Below are positions 54,127-64,000 of a stretch of 64,000 bases of DNA, piece after piece. This DNA is from Cynocephalus volans. Lineage: Eukaryota; Chordata; Mammalia; Dermoptera; Cynocephalidae. The stretch lies in NCBI RefSeq assembly GCF_027409185.1, contig NC_084463.1, positions 51,144,907-51,208,906 of the forward strand. Reading direction: 5' to 3'. The translations under genes were made by a program, and so were the position numbers. Within the stretch, counting starts at the first letter, position 1. Each line of letters begins with the position of its first letter. Below the pieces are notes generated by a model. It worked only from the letters and a program-made list of their open reading frames with translations, ran no database searches and was not told the DNA's origin.

Positions 54127-55574
54127 GATGCAGCTGACAAGAAAATTTGGTTATTTCTGTGGCACACAACTTAACCAAAATTTTGGTTGATGACCTATCA
54201 GATTTTTAGGTATTTTATACAACTTTTGGAACACACATTTGTAACATACCCATACAAATACAGCTCAGAGAAGGTTTAGCATAATTTTTATTTGACAATT
54301 TTCCCCATATAATTCAAAATAGAAAATAAGCCAAATTGGTTTACATCTCTCTTTTGGATGTTCCAGGGACCCTGTGAAATATCCCAAAGTTAGTTCAAGG
54401 ACAAAAAACTTAATTTAGAATTAGATTTTGAGAAGTTTGTCAAATATGTCAAAAAGTTTAAAATACTTGATCAAAATAGGATCACAGGTCACTGTGAAAT
54501 AAGTCATTTAACCAAGGTGATAAAAGACTTCAAAAGGCAAATACAGAAGATTCCATAGTTGTCAACAAAAACTTTGTTTTTTTTGTTTGTTTGTTTGTTT
54601 TTAAGATGACTGGTAAGGGTATCTTAACCCTTGACTTGGTGTTGTCAGCAGGTAGACACTCTCCCAAGTGAGCAAACCAGCCATCCCTATACAGGGATCC
54701 AAATCCATGGCCTTGGTGTTATCAGCACTATAACTGGTAACTTGTCGTTATCAGCTCCCAAGTGAGCCACAGGCTGGCCCTAAACTTAGCTTTTTAATAT
54801 TGAGAATTTTTTTAAGTAACCAAAGACATAATATTTTTAAGTAACCAAGACATTTTTCTAAGTAGCCAAAGACATAATAAAAGACAGCAAAAACACAAGA
54901 AATTATCTTGATAAAACACAAAATGTTTGTTTCTTATGCCAATTATTTAAAAGGAAAGAAGAAAAACTCTTCATATTTTCAGACCAATAATCCAAGAAAA
55001 CTTTGTCATTTTAACTGACAAGACCAAATTCTACTTTCACATCAGTGTACTATTAACACCAAAGATAATTTTAGTAAATCTTTTCAAATAATTCCATCTA
55101 CTCTGACAGCTCTGATCACAAAAGATAAGATTTCCACATACCTTTTTAACCTTTTTGTTTAAAAGAAAAATGTGTCCTTCATAACTTTCCTTATCAAACA
55201 CATCTTATTTTCCTTGCAAACAGTTGTTTCATCTCTAGTAGTTTAATTACAAATACTAATTATATATATTCTCTTAAATAACCTTAATTTCTAGTAAAAA
55301 TTAACAAGCATTGTAAACTCATATCAGCATTCACCATTTTACAATTTCTAGAAACAATTTTTCATGTTTATTTAATGGACCTAAACATATTTAGCTTCTC
55401 TACAGTATATAAAAACAAGATGCCAAAGTATAAAAACTTAGTTATGCTTAGTAACTAATGTTTCAGTACTTTACCCTACTGGGAAATGACCCAGACATTT
55501 CATGAGCACTATTACTTGATTTCACTCCATAATTTCAAGCTACCAAAAGATTTTTGAAATTATTTTTAGACATA
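54127..55574. other. AT-rich sequence, no gene
   Basis: Holds the dimeric SINE at 54590-54781. The remainder resembles the 52791-53864 stretch in composition. No frame or motif could be assigned. Confidence 0.35.
54590..54781 (-). mobile_element. Dimeric SINE, rearranged
   Basis: Reverse dimer starting in T/G-rich tail. The left tRNA half contains a duplicated or inserted piece (AGCACTATAACTGGTAACTT, then GTCGTTATCAG). Confidence 0.8.
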
Positions 55575-55815
55575 CAAGGGGCTTTCAAAAAACTCATGGA
55601 TAAATGAAATTAAAAGATAACATGAAAAACACAAACTTTCTCAACAAAAGCCCCATCAAGTTGAAGCCACTTTTGCAAGCAATAATAGCAGCTGTTTGTC
55701 TGTCTCTAAAGAACTGAGGGTACTGGGAATTTAACCATGTTAATGCAGTCATTTTTACATTAATAGCTGAAGAATAATGGGTACCCTTTAAAGATTTCTT
55801 AAAATTAGGAAACAA

Positions 55816-55860
55816 CCTCATGCTGGCCAGCTGCCAAAAAAAAAAAAAAAAAAAAAAAAG
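55816..55860 (+). mobile_element. Extremely truncated SINE (about 20 nt plus poly(A)) in mariner
   Basis: Only the monomer 3' end GCTGGCCAGCTGCC plus about 25 A remains, between 12-bp flanks ATTAGGAAACAA (55804) and ATTAGGTAACAA (55861). The flanks are the target duplication. Confidence 0.75.
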
Positions 55861-56513
55861 ATTAGGTAACAAAAAGAAGTCAGAAGGAGCCAAATCAGGA
55901 CTATAAGGTGGATGTCTAATGATTTCCCATTGAAACGCTCAGAAAATTGCCCTTGTTTGCTGAGAGGAATGAGCAGGACCATTATCATGTGGGAGAAGGA
56001 CTCTTTGGTGAAGATTTCCCAGGTGTTTTTCTGATAAAACTTTGGATAACTTTCTCAAAAACTCTCTGATAACAAGCAGGTATTATCACTCTTTGGCTCT
56101 CCAGAAAGTCAATAAGAAAATTTCCTTAAGCATCCCCAAACTGTTTCCATGAGCTTTGCTCATAACCAGTCCACGATGGCTTTGATTGGACCACTGCCAC
56201 CTCTTGGTAGCCATGGTTTTGATTGTGCTTCGTCTGCAGGACTGTACTGGTAAAGCCATGTTTCACCTACTGTGACAATTCTTCCAAGAAATCCTTCAGG
56301 ATCTTGATCCCACTTGTTTAAAATTTCCACTGAAAGCTCTGCTCTTGTCTGCAGCTGATCTAGCACAACAGTTTTGGCACCCGTCACGCAGAAAGTTTGC
56401 TTGAGTTAAATTATTCAGTCAGAATTATGCAAGCTGAACCAATTGAGATGTCTATGGTGTTGGCTACTGTTTCTGCTGTTAATTGTTGGTCATCTTCAAT
56501 CAGAGTAAAACAA

Positions 56514-56741
56514 TTAATTTTTTTCCTCACACATTGACGCGGACGGTCTGCCACTGCAGGCTTCGTCTTCAACATCATCTTGTCCCTTCTTAAAGCAAGT
56601 TATCCATTTGTAAACTGCTGATTTCTTTGGGGCATTGTCCCCATACGCTTTTTGTAAAGCATCAGTGATGTCACCATTCTTCCACCCAAGCTTCACCATA
56701 AATTTGATGTTTGTTCGTGCTTCAATTTTAGCAGAATTCAT
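56514..56741 (-). pseudogene. mariner transposase, N-terminal DNA-binding part
   Basis: Open frame of 75 codons starting MNSAKIEARTNIKFMVKLGW. It contains the two helix-turn-helix segments of mariner transposases and ends at an early stop, where the family normally continues. Confidence 0.8.
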
Positions 56742-56960
56742 GTTGCTCTGATAGAGGCTCTTTTCAAATGGATGTCATCCTTCTTAGTGCCTCAAGCTAG
56801 ATCCTGTTCAGACATGTTGTAACAAGTTAGTACAAGGTTATTTGCTGCAAAAACATTTTGTAATCCATGCACAGAATTTTTCATAATATGCACTTTCCAT
56901 GAACTTTGTGAAGATTCCTCATATATTATAAAACATAAGTACTATTTAAAAACTCATCTA

Positions 56961-57087
56961 GGGCTGGGCCAGATAGCTCAGTTGGTTACAGTGCAGCCTT
57001 GTAACACCAAAGTCATGGGTCAGGACCCCAGCACCGGCCAGCCACAAAAAAATAAATAAATAAATAAACAAACACATAAATAAAAAA
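56961..57087 (+). mobile_element. SINE monomer
   Basis: GGGCTGGGCCAGATAGCTCA, then GTAACACCAAAGTCATGGG, with an (AAAT)n tail. Imperfect flanks AAAAACTCATCTA / CAAAAATCATCCT. Confidence 0.87.
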
Positions 57088-58040
57088 CAAAAATCATCCT
57101 ACTTATATTTTGCTTAATTCACTTAATCTTAACAATTATGCTTGAACTGTTCATGAGAATTTTCTGACATCAGTCGCTATCTTAAGTTTTTTCTTGCTTA
57201 CAAATCAGGCAAGTATCAAACACAGAAGCAAAGAAAATAAAAGCTAAACATGTTTTTCTCCTTTCTTCCCCCTTACATCTGACATGCATTAAACAACAGC
57301 AATTTAATTTTACCATGCATTCTACTCTTCGGTTGGATTTACAGTTTTCTGCCATTAAACATCTAGCAGAGATAACACAAACCTGTCTGATCAGCAAACC
57401 CAGGCAACAATGTACATCTGAGATCTTACAGCTCTCAGTCTGAAACTTTTAGCTCCATGCCAAATCCAATCACAAGGCTCACCAGCTGGACCTGGTAAAT
57501 GAGAAATGTTAATGTGACCTGCTCAGATGGCTAAAGATTTCTATTAATACTTTTTGTGGAAGGCTTTTAAGATTTTTCATTTGACCAGTTTCTAAGCAGT
57601 TTTTTTTTTTCCTTGATGACAGTAATCTCCCTGAAGTTTAGAGTTCTAAAAGATAACCATCAAGTAATAGAGAAGACAGGATAGGAAATTTACATCTGAA
57701 AGGCACAGACAAAGAATGCAAGTTTTTCCAAGAAGGAGTTTGGGGCATGGTGCCTATTACCAAAGGCCTATTAAATAGAAATATGAGGGGACTTTTCAGA
57801 GAAGCTATGGACATCTCCAAACCTCACCTGGGTGGACAAAACTTTATTTTTGATAAAACTGGATTTCTTGCACTTTCCACTAATTTGGTCTTGAGGTCTC
57901 TCTCTGAAGAGTGACTGGAAACTCTGGGCCTCGCCCTAATGTGCTTCTCAAGATAGCCACACTCTTGGAGACCCCTGACTGGGAGGAGAGCCAGGACTGA
58001 GTGTGTCAGTTATGTGAGACACAGAGGAGAGTTCAAAATA

Positions 58041-58118
<78 letters not shown>

Positions 58119-58560
58119 TCATAGGAATTAAGTACAGGATTTTACAAAGAAGTACAGAGATGAGCCTAGAAGAATGTTCAGAATCCTGTGCAAAATAACT
58201 GCCTGAATGCCAGAAAGGCATGTTTTGGAAACCTCTTTAGTTAGATAGGTGGCTTTACCTTATAAGGAAACAGTTGAACTGTTTCTTCAGAGAAAAAATG
58301 CAATTCAGACAGAGTGAACAGACAATATTCAGGCAACAGGTTAGAGAAGGGCAGTAGGAGCATGTGGGTTTTACATCCTTGGTATGGGGGATAGCTTGCA
58401 TTTTTAGCTTCTCATTAAATTTTCACAATGAATCTTTTTTATAGAAAAGACTATCTTAGAATCTTGTTGTCTTTGAGGTTTCTAAATGCCAATTAAAATA
58501 AGAATCCCACTCCCCCTATCTAATTCGAGGCTTGGTATTCAAGTGCACTTACTTCTTAGG
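57088..58560. other. AT-rich sequence with microsatellite, no gene
   Basis: Apart from (AC)38 at 58042-58117 nothing is recognisable. Possibly more of an old minus-strand retroviral element. Confidence 0.35.
58042..58117. repeat. (AC)38 microsatellite
   Basis: 76 bp of uninterrupted AC dinucleotide. Confidence 0.98.
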
Positions 58561-59371
58561 TGAATGGTCTTGATCATCTGGAACATTCCACACAATGGCC
58601 CCTGTAATCGTAATATTTTTAGAAGATTTTGCCATTTTTACAAGTATCTTCAGCTTCCAGGGCTTAATTCTTATACATGTAAAAGGCAGGCATACTGGAA
58701 AGTGGAATACTCAGATCTTTAAAAATTAAGGATCTTGTTTTTACTTGGATCTTGGATCTTTCAGAGATAGATAAGAGCCTAACGAGGGAAGCGCCATTGG
58801 GTTGGGTCATGTAGAGGTTTTCTTGCAGCTGGGGGGTGACCTAATGTCAACTATCGTGTCCTGTGTCCAGCTTATCCTCTCATGGTAGTTTTATTTTTGG
58901 GTGGTGGATGTTCTAATAACTTTTAAATACTACAGCTGAGGCCACCAGTTAAGAGGATACACAAAGGCAAGGTCCAACCCTTGGCTATAGCATCCTGTGG
59001 GGCAATGCTGAGCTCCATGCCTTTGAGTTGAGATTCCTGAGTTGCTTCCTTCCTTTTCATGCACAAAAAGCAAGAAAGGGAGTTCATAATTAGGGTGTCC
59101 TAAGGCAGGGAATTTAATAATTCCACTTCTAGCTTGTCAATAACTGGATGTTCAGGGTCTTCCCAAACATTGGGGTCATGTTTGGTGCTCTTTAATAGAA
59201 AGCTGGGCCAGAGGGGGAAAGTTAGGGATCCACCTGTGGCAGTAACCAGCAAGCCCAAGAAATCTGCAGAGTTGCCATGTAGGTTTGGGCTTAAGGAATT
59301 ACTAAAATGCCCTGTATTCAATCTGGGAACCAAGTGTAGTCATAACTGAAATTAGGTGGCCTGAATATTTT

Positions 59372-59535
59372 TTTTTCCTAATAGATGACCAGTAAGGGGA
59401 TCTTAACCCTTGACTTGGTGTTGTCAGCACCACACTCACCCAGTGAGCTAACCGGCCATCCCTATATGGGATCTGAACCCGTAGCGTTGGTGTTATCAGC
59501 ACCACACTCTCCCGAGTGAGCCACGGGCTGGCCCA
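59372..59535 (-). mobile_element. Dimeric SINE in retroviral pol
   Basis: Full reverse dimer. The duplication TGGCCTGAATATTTT / TGGCCTGAATGTTTT starts at 59357 and 59536. Confidence 0.92.
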
Positions 59536-59617
59536 TGGCCTGAATGTTTTACATCAGTTTCTACTAGGTATAGTTTTTCCTTAGAAACCTCATAGCCCTT
59601 GGCAACTAAGAGTTTGT

Positions 59618-59736
59618 TTTATTTATTTATTCATTTTATTTTTATTTTTATTTTTTGGCAGCTGGCCAGTACAGGTATCAAACCCTGAACACTGGTGTTA
59701 TTAACACCACACCATGCTCTAACCAAGCCAGCCCCA
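59618..59736 (-). mobile_element. SINE monomer in retroviral pol
   Basis: Reverse monomer: TTTTTTGGCAGCTGGCCAGT, then GGTGTTATTAACACCACACC, ending AAGCCAGCCCC, with a T/A-rich tail at its left. Confidence 0.85.
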
Positions 59737-62330
59737 AAGACTGTTAACAAGCATACACTGTCTTCCTCTCACGCTGCCGTGAGGGACAGCAGAGGAGGAG
59801 GTCATCCACACAGTGCAGTAAAGTGGAGCTTGAGAGAAAGCAACATCCTCTAGGTTGGCTTTTAGGATTTGTGAAAAGTTGAGAGAGGCATTCAGTGAAG
59901 CTTTGGGCCACAACTATCCAGATGTACTGCTGTCCTTCCCAAGAGAAGGCAAAAAGGTTTCAACTGGCCTGGCTGACCATGATGCTCAAGAATGTGCTGC
60001 ATAGATCAGTAACAGTGAGGAGCTTACTGTCAGCTGGGGGTGAGATCAGTACGGTATGCAGGCTTGGGATGAGTGTGTGACAGGGCACAACAATACTACT
60101 TAATGCCCGAGGGTCTTAAGCAAATCTCCACGTATCACAAGGACTGGTACATGGGATAATGAGACTCTGTGCCTTACATTCTTTGATGACGGGTTTGTTG
60201 CCCAATAGACCTTCCTTGTTAATGGGTCAGATGAGGAAATTAGGAGTGTCAGGAGGTTTTACGGTTGAGTTGGTTTAACCCAGTTTGTCAATTCCCAAAA
60301 TTATTTCTCCCTTTCAAGAGAAAGAAATTCCTGCATGATATTTTTCTAAAGAGTTTCAGCCAAGAAGGTGGACAGGAGCTGAACTACTAAGTAAAATGGA
60401 GTGGGTGTCCTGTAAGGGACCGAGGTGGAAGAAGAGAGGTTGGGACACAAACACATAAAAGTTTGTTAGAGTCTCCTGCTACTTGTATTATCTTATTACT
60501 CCAAGGCAAGGGCTAATTGAAGTTAGTGGGGTTAAGCACTGATAGTGAGGTTCAAGTGTCTATAGGGACAGCAAGTACCTCATTCCCCATGTGAAGAGTT
60601 GTTTCCCCAAGATGGTTGAGGGGAAGGACTGGCAAGAGCCCCATTGCTGCAAATATATATACCTTGAGGGTCTTGGGGGAGCAGTTGTTTGGCTTTCTTT
60701 AACTTACAGCAATCTCTCTTCCAGTGTCCACATTTTTTACCATAATTGCATAGGCTAGGAGGAATTTATTTGGGGGCTTCCATCTGCAGCTGCTGGCAAC
60801 TGAGGATTTTGGCAGTTTTCTTTTTATTGGTACAGTCTAGAAATGGGAACAATGACTGGCCCAATCTACTAAATCTGGAGTGGACATGGTTTTCCACTTC
60901 ACACACACTCTTTTCACAGCTGGCAAAGCTCTAGATTTAGGCCATTCACACACACAGTGTTAAAGGCTACTTGAGTACCACTGACATCCTAAACAGGCCC
61001 ATTAGGTTCTTGAGTACAAGCCTGAATCTTGCTCTAATCTACAGCTTTAGGGAAAGCTATAAGGACAGACTTCTGGCAAGACTGCAAGCCTGTTCCCAGG
61101 ACTGAGGTGTTTGTTTCTCTAAGTCTAGTTTAGGGTGGGTCCAGTAGGCTTTACCCATCCAGTGTTGGGCTTGGTCTTCCCTGACAAGCACATATGAACT
61201 AACTAGTATAGATCAGAGAAACCAGGTTGATTCACCTGGATTATAATGTTGAATTCATCAGCAAATTGGTGAGGGGCATCAGTGGCTTTTGGAAATTCCT
61301 TGACAATGGCTTGGAGTTCAGCCCAAGGAACACAGGAGACCTGGAGTTTAGCGGTGTCATCAGTAGGTTTCATAGGAGGGGCAGTAGGAAGGGGAGGAAG
61401 AGATTCTACCTAAGAGACAGCCTGGGCCTCAAAGGCATTTTTGGCTCTTTTAATAGTTTTTTGTCTCAGCTCTGAAACAGGGTTTCATAAAAGGCAATTT
61501 CTGGCTCCTGAGTGCACTTTAAAGCCTCAAGATGCTCACTGAAATGGGTCTTCCACTCAGATTTTTTGACCCTGTAACCACGGTCTCCAAATGTAGTATG
61601 AAGAAAAGTAAGCTTGGGGAGTTGGAATGATCTACACAATGGCCATTGGAGCTCTAAATTATCCTTGGTGTAATCTGCCTGTTGGCTTAAAAATCTGCAT
61701 GAGGACAAGCCAGAATGTTTCAACATGTAGCTGGCTGAAATCCCTTAAGGGGGGTTGTCCTGGCATGCCTCAGAATTTGGGAATCCCATTCTGTTTCTTA
61801 TTAATTGCTTGAAAGCAAAATAAAAATCCTATGGGTCCTACAAGGAAATTAGGGGTTGAGGGCAAAATGTTCTTTGTTTACAAGTACACCTCTCAGGGGA
61901 TACTCGTTTTGCTTCGTGGATGGTTTTTGCCTTAGTTGTTTGACCCATGACCATGGGGGCCCTTGTTGCATAGAATATTAATATATTCTAGTGTTAAGCT
62001 TGCCTGTCAGTGACCAGTTTATTCTTTCACAGGAGTCTTTGATTTTAGAGACTAGAGTCTCTCATGAAATGGTGGTGAGTGCCCCAATGGCTCTTAAGTG
62101 CTTGACCTGTGCCCACCATTGGTATGTTATCTGGCTCTCAAAAGACGTTTAGAACAACAAAAACAGAACAAAAAGAGTCTAATTTGCCCATAAGCGGCCA
62201 AAAATAAAACCAAAAGAGAACTCACCAGAAAGAATGTGATGTCCTCCATAGAAGAACAAAAACAAAAGCAGTCAGAGAGCTCAACTAAGAGGAGGAAGCT
62301 TGAATGTAACAGAGGACTTACCACATGGTG

Positions 62331-62587
62331 GAAAGAGGACTGGTGAAAGTGGGGAGCATTAGAGAGTCAGGTGGGTACTGCACACAGCTCCAGAGGTTGC
62401 TGATCTGGGAAAGGCTCATCCTCTTGGTGTAACCTGAAATGCATGACAGAGATGCCAACTCTTTAAAGAGTTTAAAGGAACGGCAAGGGCTTGCAACCTG
62501 CAATATACATGCTATGGTGGACCCTAGGCACATCTGAGGGGGCTGGGACAAGGGTAAGCTTTTAAAGGCAAAAAAGAAGTCCACCAT
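62331..62587. other. Short unassigned stretch
   Basis: Between the minus-strand gag remnant and the MaLR LTR. No motif recognised; probably retroviral leader. Confidence 0.3.
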
Positions 62588-62933
62588 TGCTATGGTTTAA
62601 ATATGGTTTGTCCCCATGAAAGTCACATTGAAATTTGGTTGCCATTGTGGTGGTGAGGGGAGGTGGGGCCTTTAAAGTGATTAAGTTGCTAAGGATTAAC
62701 ATTTTTCATAGGAATGGGTTAGCTATCATGGAGTTCAGCCCTCTTTTCTCTTGCGTGTGCCTGCTCCCTCTCCCCTTCCACCATGCTATGAAGCAGCATG
62801 AGGTCCTCACCACATGAGGCTGCCCAATATTGGACTTCCCAGCCTCTAGAACAGTGAGCTAAATATACCTTTTCCCTCTATAAATTAATGAGTCTCACAT
62901 ATTCTGTTATAGCAACAGAAAGTGGACTAAGAC
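62588..62933 (+). mobile_element. MaLR (MST-like) LTR
   Basis: TTGCTATGGTTTAAATATGG, TTTCCCTCTATAAATTAATG, ending GAAAGTGGACTAAGACA. It lies between the two head-to-head gag remnants. Confidence 0.85.
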
Positions 62934-63179
62934 ATCCACACAGGTGATGTGAAAGAAAAGATCACTGATTACAGAAGGTGACTGCAAGCAGTGGCACTGG
63001 TGGTACTGGCTATTGCTAGGAGAGGATCTTCACTGAAGTGCCTTGACTGAAAAGTTCTGATCAGGAAAGTCACCCACTTCCCTTGAAGCATCAAAGCACA
63101 GCCAAGACTCAATACATGCCTCACTACAAAATCCTGTCTCAAAGCTGAGGCAAATGAAAACTTAAAAGACAAAAAGGCC

Positions 63180-64000
63180 TTAGAGACTCAGACATCTTCT
63201 GTTCCAGCGACTTCCCCTCCCTTTCCTACAATTCCTCCTATTCTTCCTCCTCCTCTTTATCCTTCTCTAGCTGAACTCTTTCTCACCAACCCCCCCAGTT
63301 TCAAACTCATCTGCCCTCACTGTTCTACAACGAGGTCCTGTTAAAACCTGCCCCTTTAAAATAAAACCCACTGATAACCCAGCAAAACCCCGTCTCCTGT
63401 GTTCCTTGGACTAAGGCTAAACTCCAAACCATTGTTAATGAATTTCCAAAAGTCACTGAAGACCCTCACCAATTTGTTGATGACGTTAACATGGTAATCC
63501 AGGCCTATCAGCCAGGTTTTTCTGACTTATATGAGTGGGTTTACATGCTGATTTATATCAGTTTGTTTACATGCTTGTTGGGGAACTCCAGGACCAACAC
63601 TGGATGGCTAAAGCCGACTGGACGCACCCTGAGTTTGACTTAGTAAAACAGATGGCCTAGTACTGGGAACAAGCACAAACATTATCTAAAATCTTCACAA
63701 AGCTATCCTTGAAGCATTTCCTAAGGCTTTTGACTGGAATCAAAGTCAAGCTTGTACCTAAGAACCTAATGAATCTAATACAATGAACACAACTAACTTC
63801 AAGTCATTTTTAAGCAGAATTCTGGCCTTCCTGTACACGTTGATTCTATTCAAATAGACTTCAAGTCTATGTTTGTGAATGGTCTGCCTCAAGAACTTTC
63901 TCACCTTGATAAAAAAAGCTTGTATGGAATGGGAAACTATTGCCTACTTCAGGTTTAGTAAATTTAGTCAATCAGCTGGCACATATTCCAGAGGATATTT
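63180..64000 (+). mobile_element. Plus-strand retroviral gag remnant, running off the window
   Basis: A C/T-rich Pro region (63210-63300), then capsid-like sequence from 63392: VNEFPKVTEDPHQFVDDVNM, GFSDLYEWVYM, and a LPQELSHL-type end near 63885. It is related to the minus-strand gag at 61.3 kb but has different breaks. The 3' part lies outside. Confidence 0.7.

Larger units (their letters stand above)
55575..56921 (-). mobile_element. mariner DNA transposon, inactive
   Basis: 1.35 kb between TA dinucleotides (55573-55574 and 56922-56923). The imperfect inverted ends share the pattern AGG, CTTTCA, AAA, TCATGGA. The minus-strand transposase starts at 56741 with a typical helix-turn-helix region (KSAVYKWITCFKKGQDDVED, then GRPSAS). 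It continues as VTVGETWLYQY and, after breaks, LAPSDFF-like C-terminal sequence. At the expected first catalytic Asp (just before ETW) the codon is Gly. A tiny SINE (55816-55860) and frameshifts break the rest. It acted by cut-and-paste into TA sites. Length and ends fit a full-length but dead copy. Confidence 0.85.
58560..62330 (-). mobile_element. Decayed gammaretrovirus-like gag-pol on the minus strand
   Basis: In element sense (right to left): a matrix-side remnant about 62.3-61.45 kb; capsid (61340-61230) with a FPK-type motif and a DAPHQFADEF-like run; one zinc knuckle at 60750-60709 with Cys, Gly in place of the second Cys, His and Cys; protease region; RT with CVDD in place of YVDD at 59812-59801; RT thumb/connection about 59333-59100. 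Many stops and frameshifts. SINEs at 59372 and 59618 interrupt pol. No LTR located. Confidence 0.7.

Noticed and set aside
58001-58221. ORFs in both directions over the (AC)n tract
   Set aside because: His/Thr and Cys/Val repeats come from the microsatellite.
42400-64000. MRPL55 or another host gene right of GUK1
   Set aside because: I searched for an exon with mitochondrial-ribosome or other known gene features and saw only mobile elements.

Overview
The window is mammalian nuclear DNA. Introns have GT..AG borders, promoters are CpG islands, and MaLR/MST-type LTRs, L1, Tigger, MER5-like and (CA)n repeats are present. The best clue to species is a family of tRNA-Ile-like SINEs, found as monomers and dimers with A-rich tails and target-site duplications. 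I see no Alu and no horse- or carnivore-type SINE. These SINEs match what I remember of the CYN-SINEs of colugos (Galeopterus/Cynocephalus), so a colugo is the best guess (about 0.7). A bat with a similar tRNA SINE is not excluded.

The left two thirds (1-42.4 kb) is GC-rich and holds three protein-coding genes, all on the minus strand. In transcriptional order from the right they are GUK1 (guanylate kinase, coding exons 41.9 to 31.2 kb), GJC2 (connexin-47, non-coding first exon near 29.8 kb, coding exon 22.6-21.3 kb) and IBA57 (mitochondrial Fe-S assembly factor, exons at 10.8, 3.8 and 3.3 kb). This is the GUK1-GJC2-IBA57 order of human chromosome 1q42.13, read in reverse. The genes share no pathway: GUK1 makes GDP/dGDP from GMP/dGMP, GJC2 forms oligodendrocyte gap-junction channels, and IBA57 matures [4Fe-4S] proteins. 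All three have complete coding sequence, and I placed poly(A) signals for each (1929, 20381 and 30932). CpG islands mark the GUK1 and IBA57 starts. The GUK1 island carries a striking cluster of CRE-like TGACGT sites. The inferred GJC2 promoter carries an inverted pair of SOX-like motifs.

From about 42.4 kb to the end the sequence turns AT-rich and is almost wholly mobile elements; I see no host gene. There is a minus-strand LTR with old retroviral sequence. A second minus-strand provirus (44.74-48.76 kb, 5-bp target duplication) has lost its 5' half. A plus-strand provirus (49.30-52.60 kb, 6-bp target duplication, two LTRs) carries rearranged gag and env TM but no pol. Next come a solo LTR (53.87-54.12 kb), a mariner (55.57-56.92 kb), a (CA)38 microsatellite, a decayed minus-strand gammaretrovirus-like gag-pol (about 58.6-62.3 kb), and a plus-strand gag of a related element that runs off the right end. 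All retroviral frames are broken.

Repeat-family names rest on recognition by eye; no library search was possible. Exon borders were worked out by hand from reading frame plus splice signals.
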